This document shows, one piece after another, positions 60,348-64,000 of a stretch of DNA of 64,000 nucleotides. The stretch's first letter is position 1. Each line of letters opens with the position of its first letter. The position numbers and the translations under genes were made by a program. The DNA is from Bradyrhizobium paxllaeri (GTDB taxonomy: Bacteria > Pseudomonadota > Alphaproteobacteria > Rhizobiales > Xanthobacteraceae). The DNA lies in assembly GCF_001693515.2 (NCBI RefSeq), contig NZ_CP042968.1, forward strand, positions 1-64,000, written 5' to 3'. The notes under the pieces were generated by a model, which searched no databases, had not been told where the DNA came from, and worked only from the letters and a program-made list of their open reading frames with translations.

Positions 60348-61244
60348 TCAGTGCAGTCCGACCTGTCCCGCTTCCCAGCCGAGCATCGCCTGTTTGCGGG
60401 TGATGCCCCAGTGGTAGCCGGTCAGGGCGCCGCCCTTGCCGAGGGCACGGTGGCAAGGGACCACGAACGACACGGGGTTGCGGCCGACGGCTGCGCCAAC
60501 TGCGCGTGAGGCCTTCGGGCTTTTGATCTTGGTGGCGATGTCGGAGTAGCAGACCGCGCGGCCCATCGGGATCTTCAGCAGCGTCTCCCACACCCGAACC
60601 TCGAAATCGGTGCCGATCAGGACCACGCGCAGCGGCTGGTCCGCCCGCCACAGCCTGGTATCGAAGATGCGCTGCGCGAGGCCAACGGTGCCGTCGTGGT
60701 CTTCGACATAGACAGCGTTCGGCCAGCGCCGCTTCATGTCGGCGAAGGAGACGTGTTCCTGGCCGGGATCGGCGAACGCGAGGCCTGCCAGCCCGCGGTC
60801 GCTGGCGATCACGATGGCGGTGCCGAAGGGCGAGGCATGGAAGCCGTAGCGCAGGATCATGCCGGCGCCGCCGTTCTTCCATTCGCCCGGCGACATCGCC
60901 TCATGGGTCACGAACAGATCATGCAGCCGGCCGGGTCCCGACAGTCCGGAATCGAGCGCGGCATCGAGGATGCTGGCGGAATCGCGCAGCAGGCCCTTGG
61001 CGTGGTCGAGCGTCAGCGCCTGCATGAAAGCCTTCGGCGTCAGCCCGGCCCAGCGGCGGAACAGATGGTGCAGTTCATCCGGCGTCAAGGCGGCGGCGTC
61101 CGCCATCGCTTCGATGGTCGGCTGCGTGCGCCAGTGCTCCGAGATGAAGGCGATGGCGCGGCGCACGGAATCGTAGTCGCGCTGCGCGGCGCTCTGGAGG
61201 CCCGGTCTGGCCAGGCGCTCGTCATGTATGGCTGATATCATCAT
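60348..61244 (-). CDS. Ada/Ogt-like protein: AraC HTH domain fused to O6-alkylguanine-DNA methyltransferase
   Basis: 298-residue fusion. An N-terminal AraC helix-turn-helix region (TIEAMADAAALTPDELHHLFRRW, split as TIEAMADAAALTP and DELHHLFRRW) is joined to a C-terminal alkyltransferase domain with the acceptor Cys in FVVPCHRALGKGG and the family start VCYSDIATKIKSPKASRAVG. It repairs O6-methylguanine by moving the alkyl group to its own Cys. The N-terminal methyl-phosphotriester zinc domain of E. coli Ada (CX3C... cluster) is absent, so the adaptive-response switch is likely missing. Start at 61244 or 61265 are both possible; neither has a strong ribosome site. Confidence 0.88.
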   Translation of the reverse strand: MMISAIHDERLARPGLQSAAQRDYDSVRRAIAFISEHWRTQPTIEAMADAAALTPDELHHLFRRWAGLTPKAFMQALTLDHAKGLLRDSASILDAALDSGLSGPGRLHDLFVTHEAMSPGEWKNGGAGMILRYGFHASPFGTAIVIASDRGLAGLAFADPGQEHVSFADMKRRWPNAVYVEDHDGTVGLAQRIFDTRLWRADQPLRVVLIGTDFEVRVWETLLKIPMGRAVCYSDIATKIKSPKASRAVGAAVGRNPVSFVVPCHRALGKGGALTGYHWGITRKQAMLGWEAGQVGLH

Positions 61245-61305
61245 GGGGTCTGATTTAGGGCTCATGCGCGGTCCAAACCACCCGATTTCCGATAAGGCCA
61301 ACGTA

Positions 61306-61350
61306 GCGTTTTCGAGCGAAGGGAACCGGTTCGCCTGAAGAAAACGCGTC
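61306..61350. repeat. Dispersed palindromic repeat, family A, copy 5
   Basis: GCGTTTTCGAGCGAAGGGAA, then CCGGTTCGCCTGAAGAAAACGCGTC. It lacks the GTG of the centre, so it is the most diverged copy. It lies between the Ada/Ogt-like gene and the DUF2244 gene. Confidence 0.75.
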
Positions 61351-61363
61351 AAAAAATGGAGCC

Positions 61364-61885
61364 TTACGAGACGGGGTTGTAGGTGATGCCGCGCTTGGCG
61401 GTTTGCAGCGCTGACAGTAAGGCCTTGGCGAAGCTCGCCTTTTCGTCTGGCCCAAGGACGTGGCCGATCGAAACCCGGCGGCCACGGGAGACCAGATAAA
61501 GGTGTTCGATCCCGAATTCTGTGTCGCCGGTCTGCTCCAGCTGCACCCAGAGCGGATTGAACGACCATTCGATCAGATGGCCGCGGTGACTGACCCGCCG
61601 TACCCGCAATTCCGACGGCGTCACCACGATGTCCTCGGTGGCATCAGCACTGCGGAAATTGACCCGGAACGCCCAATAGATGACCAGCGCATCGAGGCCG
61701 AAAAAGCCGAACACCGGCCATGCGCCCATCATCCAGAACGCAACGCCGGTGACAAAGCTTACCGCGCTGATGAACGCCATCAGCACCAGAAAGCCGGTTC
61801 GATTGAGCGAGCGATGCGGCGTGACCCGCGCCGAAAACAGGGTCGGCTGGTCTCGCGCCGGATCAAAGTCGTTGCTTGCGGTCAT
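61364..61885 (-). CDS. DUF2244 membrane protein
   Basis: 173-residue integral membrane protein with two adjacent hydrophobic stretches (TGFLVLMAFISAVSFVTGVAFWMMGAW and FFGLDALVIYWAF, the first shown in part) and a C-terminal soluble domain of about 100 residues (PSELRVRRVSHRGHLIEWSFNP, VSRGRRVSIGHVLGPDEK). This is the DUF2244 family; function unknown. Its start is only 22 bases from the start of nth, in divergent orientation, so both promoters must overlap the other gene's 5' region. Confidence 0.87.
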   Translation of the reverse strand: MTASNDFDPARDQPTLFSARVTPHRSLNRTGFLVLMAFISAVSFVTGVAFWMMGAWPVFGFFGLDALVIYWAFRVNFRSADATEDIVVTPSELRVRRVSHRGHLIEWSFNPLWVQLEQTGDTEFGIEHLYLVSRGRRVSIGHVLGPDEKASFAKALLSALQTAKRGITYNPVS

Positions 61886-61907
61886 CGCGTATCAGTATAT
61901 CCCGATC

Positions 61908-62699
61908 ATGGCCAAAATCATCCGCTCCAAGAGCGCTGCAAAGCCGGGTGCCAAAAAAGCGGGCATTCTATCCTCGCCCGGCGAACCGGCCAAGAGGGCT
62001 GGTGAGCCGAAGGCATCAAAGCCAGAAGCGTCAAAGCCAAAGCCAAAGCCGTCAAAATCAAAAGCCTGGACGCCGGCCGAGATCCATGAGGCTTTCAGCC
62101 GCTTTCGCAAGGCCAATCCGGAGCCGAAGGGCGAGCTCGAACATCTCAACCCCTACACGCTGCTGGTGGCGGTGGTGCTGTCGGCGCAGGCGACCGATGC
62201 CGGCGTCAACAAGGCGACGCGTGCGCTATTCGCGGTCGCCGACACGCCGGAGAAGATGCTTGAGCTCGGCGAGGAGAAAGTGCGCGAGTATATCAAGACC
62301 ATCGGGCTCTATCGCAACAAGGCCAAGAACGTCATTGCGCTGTCGGAAAAGCTGATCGCCGAGTTCGGCGGCGAGGTACCGCGCACGCGCGCCGAAATCG
62401 AGTCGCTGCCGGGCGCCGGACGCAAGACCGCCAATGTCGTGCTCAACATGGCCTATGGCGAACACACGATGGCGGTGGATACGCATGTGTTTCGTGTCGG
62501 CAATCGCACCGGCCTCGCGCCCGGCAACACGCCGCTGGAAGTCGAACTGGGACTGGAGAAGGTGATCCCGTCCGAGTTCATGCTGCACGCCCATCACTGG
62601 CTGATCCTGCACGGGCGTTACACGTGTCTGGCCCGCAAGCCACGCTGCGAGGTGTGTCTGATCAATGACCTCTGCCGCTGGCCGGAAAAGACGGTGTGA
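61908..62699 (+). CDS. nth: Endonuclease III
   Basis: DNA glycosylase and AP lyase for oxidised pyrimidines. The 263-residue protein has the helix-hairpin-helix GAGRKTANVVL with the catalytic Lys, AVDTHVFRVGNRTGLA with the catalytic Asp, and the iron-sulphur motif CX6CX2CX5C (CLARKPRCEVCLINDLC). The first 45 residues are a basic, Lys/Pro/Ser-rich tail not found in E. coli Nth. Start at 61908 is the only good Met in that tail; a shorter start is not excluded. A family F inverted repeat follows its stop. Confidence 0.96.
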   Translation: MAKIIRSKSAAKPGAKKAGILSSPGEPAKRAGEPKASKPEASKPKPKPSKSKAWTPAEIHEAFSRFRKANPEPKGELEHLNPYTLLVAVVLSAQATDAGVNKATRALFAVADTPEKMLELGEEKVREYIKTIGLYRNKAKNVIALSEKLIAEFGGEVPRTRAEIESLPGAGRKTANVVLNMAYGEHTMAVDTHVFRVGNRTGLAPGNTPLEVELGLEKVIPSEFMLHAHHWLILHGRYTCLARKPRCEVCLINDLCRWPEKTV

Positions 62700-62705
62700 G
62701 GTTTG

Positions 62706-62791
62706 CCGTCATTGCGAGCGCAGCGAAGCAATCCATCTCTCTGCACGGGGATAGATGGATTGCTTCGTCGCTTCGCTCCTCGCAATGACGG
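62706..62791. repeat. Inverted repeat, family F
   Basis: CCGTCATTGCGAGCGCAGCGA at the left, TCGCTTCGCTCCTCGCAATGACGG at the right, with GAAGCAATCCATC and GATGGATTGCTTC inside. It is between the convergent ends of nth and the EI24 gene, where it may act as a terminator in both directions. Confidence 0.8.
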
Positions 62792-62805
62792 GACCAGCAG
62801 CTATC

Positions 62806-63552
62806 TCACACCACCGGCATCTTCCTTACCGGCTCGATCAACTCCGGCCGCGGGCCTGACAGCCGCTTGTGCATGTGGACCATGAAGGCCATGCCGAACA
62901 CCGGCGTCGCCAGATTGACGATCGGGATCGACACGAAGGCCGCGATGAACAGGCCCGCGGTGAACACGATCGCCGCATTGTCCTTCCGCATCGCCTTGGC
63001 TTCCGCCGGCGAGCGGAAGCGCATCGCCGCGAGTTCGAAATATTCGCGCCCCAACAGCCACGCGGTGGCGATGAAGAAAATGATAAAACCTGCGCCGGCG
63101 AACAGCACAAAGGGCAGGGCGATCAGGTAAACAAGGATCGTCAGCAGCGCGGTCTTGATGCCCTCGGGAATCGCGATGCCGAGCGGCAGCGCATCGCCGG
63201 GTCGCTCCGCCGGATAATGCTCGCGCTCGACATGCTCGGCGACATCGTCGACGAACACGCTCGCGATCAGCGAGGTGACCGCCGGCATCAGGAAGATGCC
63301 GCCGAGCACGACGCCAAGCCCGGCCGCGATCGAGATGATCCAGGACAGGATGTGGAGCGAGGTGTGGAAGCCCGGCCCGAGCATCGCCTCGGCCCAGCCT
63401 TCGCCGTAATCGGCAAACCAGCTCAACAGCCGCTGCAACCCGACGGCCAGCACCGTGATCAGCACCAGCGCCAGCCCGATCGAGCGCCACAGGATGGTGC
63501 GCATCGGCGGCGACAGGATCTGCGATAGCGCCTTGACGGCGGCGTCCAACAT
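62806..63552 (-). CDS. EI24/CysZ-like membrane protein
   Basis: 248-residue polytopic inner-membrane protein of the EI24 superfamily, which includes the sulfate permease CysZ. Early motif MLDAAVKALSQILSPPMRTILWRSI, then about five to six membrane segments, and a middle stretch LFVDDVAEHVEREHYPAERPG, conserved in alphaproteobacterial EI24 proteins. Sulfate transport is not shown by the neighbours. I chose the Met at 63552 (MLDAAVKAL); the longer frame starts at 63615. The divergent HMG-CoA-lyase gene lies 133 bases away. Confidence 0.85.
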   Translation of the reverse strand: MLDAAVKALSQILSPPMRTILWRSIGLALVLITVLAVGLQRLLSWFADYGEGWAEAMLGPGFHTSLHILSWIISIAAGLGVVLGGIFLMPAVTSLIASVFVDDVAEHVEREHYPAERPGDALPLGIAIPEGIKTALLTILVYLIALPFVLFAGAGFIIFFIATAWLLGREYFELAAMRFRSPAEAKAMRKDNAAIVFTAGLFIAAFVSIPIVNLATPVFGMAFMVHMHKRLSGPRPELIEPVRKMPVV

Positions 63553-63685
63553 GGCGGTCTGGCCTCTTGTGAAAAAACCCTTGCGAGAGGTAGATAGCCG
63601 CAGGGGCTTCGGCAAGAGCCGGCGAGCCCCCGGGAGACAAGACCGCCGTCAAAAACAACGCCGCAAGAGCTGAGAAGAGGCTGCC

Positions 63686-64000
63686 ATGACCCGTGTCCAG
63701 GAACTCTATCCCGACAACAAGATCGTGCTGCGTGAGGTGGGCCTGCGCGACGGCCTGCAGCTCGTGAAGGCGTTTCCATCTACTTCCGCCAAGCAGCGCT
63801 GGATCCGCGATGAATATGCCGCCGGCGTGCGCCATTTCGAGGTCGGCTCGTTCCTGCCGGCCAAGACCTTTCCGCAATTCGCCGATGTGCGTGACATCGT
63901 CGCGACCGTGGCGTCGCTGCCGGGGGCCTACGGCATCGCGCTGACGCTGAACGAGCGCGGCGTCAACGAGGCGCTGGCCTCTGGCGTGGCTGAAGTGGCG
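63686..64000 (+). CDS. Hydroxymethylglutaryl-CoA lyase family protein, truncated by the window end
   Basis: DRE-TIM metallolyase family, 105 codons visible. VLREVGLRDGLQLVKAF is the signature with the metal-binding Asp, and RDEYAAGVRHFEVGSFLP is the next conserved block. In the leucine and ketone-body route the enzyme splits HMG-CoA into acetoacetate and acetyl-CoA; related members act on other hydroxyacyl-CoAs, so the exact reaction is open. The ATG at 63686 follows GAAGAGG. The frame runs off the window. Confidence 0.88.
   Translation, partial: MTRVQELYPDNKIVLREVGLRDGLQLVKAFPSTSAKQRWIRDEYAAGVRHFEVGSFLPAKTFPQFADVRDIVATVASLPGAYGIALTLNERGVNEALASGVAEVA

Overview
The window is a 64-kb stretch of a high-GC alphaproteobacterial chromosome that most resembles Bradyrhizobium or a close relative in the Nitrobacteraceae. 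The evidence is gene content and order: ppsR-maf-coaE-dnaQ, then secB and a Tim44-like gene; hslV and hslU separated by two GNAT genes and a DUF2585 gene; hisB-hisH-hisA-hisF-hisE-coaA; napEFDABC with a FixK/FNR-type box; and rph/hrcA/grpE. Several families of intergenic palindromic repeats of the kind common in this group support this. I see no rRNA, tRNA, CRISPR array, prophage or plasmid functions. Most of the window is core genome.

Layout. 1-6.7 kb: ppsR-maf-coaE-dnaQ operon, divergent secB, then tim44-like, mltA and a Smr-domain gene. 6.8-11.7 kb: a minus-strand membrane protein and the hslV-GNAT-GNAT-DUF2585-hslU cluster. 11.9-16.7 kb: histidine biosynthesis plus pantothenate kinase. 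16.7-18.3 kb: an IS110/IS1111-type insertion sequence. 18.4-22.1 kb: a hybrid sensor kinase, a small exported protein and a Cys-rich secreted protein that resembles a SUEL-type lectin. 22.1-26.8 kb: the periplasmic nitrate reductase operon. 26.9-33.7 kb: yifB, a Tat-exported metallo-hydrolase, a proline-rich membrane protein, gshB, yraN and rsmI. 33.9-37.1 kb: an LppC-like lipoprotein and an uncharacterised pair, a PLP-fold enzyme with an HEXXH protein. 37.3-42.0 kb: hemW-rdgB-rph, divergent hrcA and grpE. 42.0-45.1 kb: a VOC protein, an AraC regulator, an exported nicotinamidase and a secreted protein of unknown function. 45.6-51.4 kb: dnaK-dnaJ behind a consensus RpoH promoter, a Pmt-like methyltransferase, an FMN reductase, pyrF and a DUF1330 gene. 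51.4-58.6 kb: an accessory type I secretion cassette. 58.8-64 kb: dapB, gpmA, an Ada/Ogt-like gene, a DUF2244 gene, nth, an EI24/CysZ-like gene and the start of a hydroxymethylglutaryl-CoA lyase.

The most unusual part is the cassette at 51.4-58.6 kb. Its first gene encodes a 433-residue protein made almost wholly of 38 uninterrupted RTX nonapeptides. It has no enzymatic domain, and I found no Lys, Arg, Cys, Trp or Tyr in it. A dedicated PrtD-type ABC transporter, an HlyD/PrtE-type adaptor, a LuxR-type regulator and an exported M23 (LytM) peptidase-like protein follow, mostly with overlapping genes. A pair of 16-bp direct repeats spaced 21 bp lies upstream of the RTX gene, and a 12-bp-stem hairpin separates it from the transporter genes. 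No outer-membrane TolC partner is encoded here. The parts suggest a self-regulated system that exports a calcium-folding, polyanionic beta-roll protein; its purpose is unknown.

Smaller points of interest are the PLP/HEXXH gene pair, the possible bridge-RNA region of the IS element, the lectin-like protein, the signal-bearing nicotinamidase and at least eight palindromic repeat families, seen as 15 copies between genes. All positions, motifs and repeat matches were read by eye. Family names come from recognising motifs, not from a database search.
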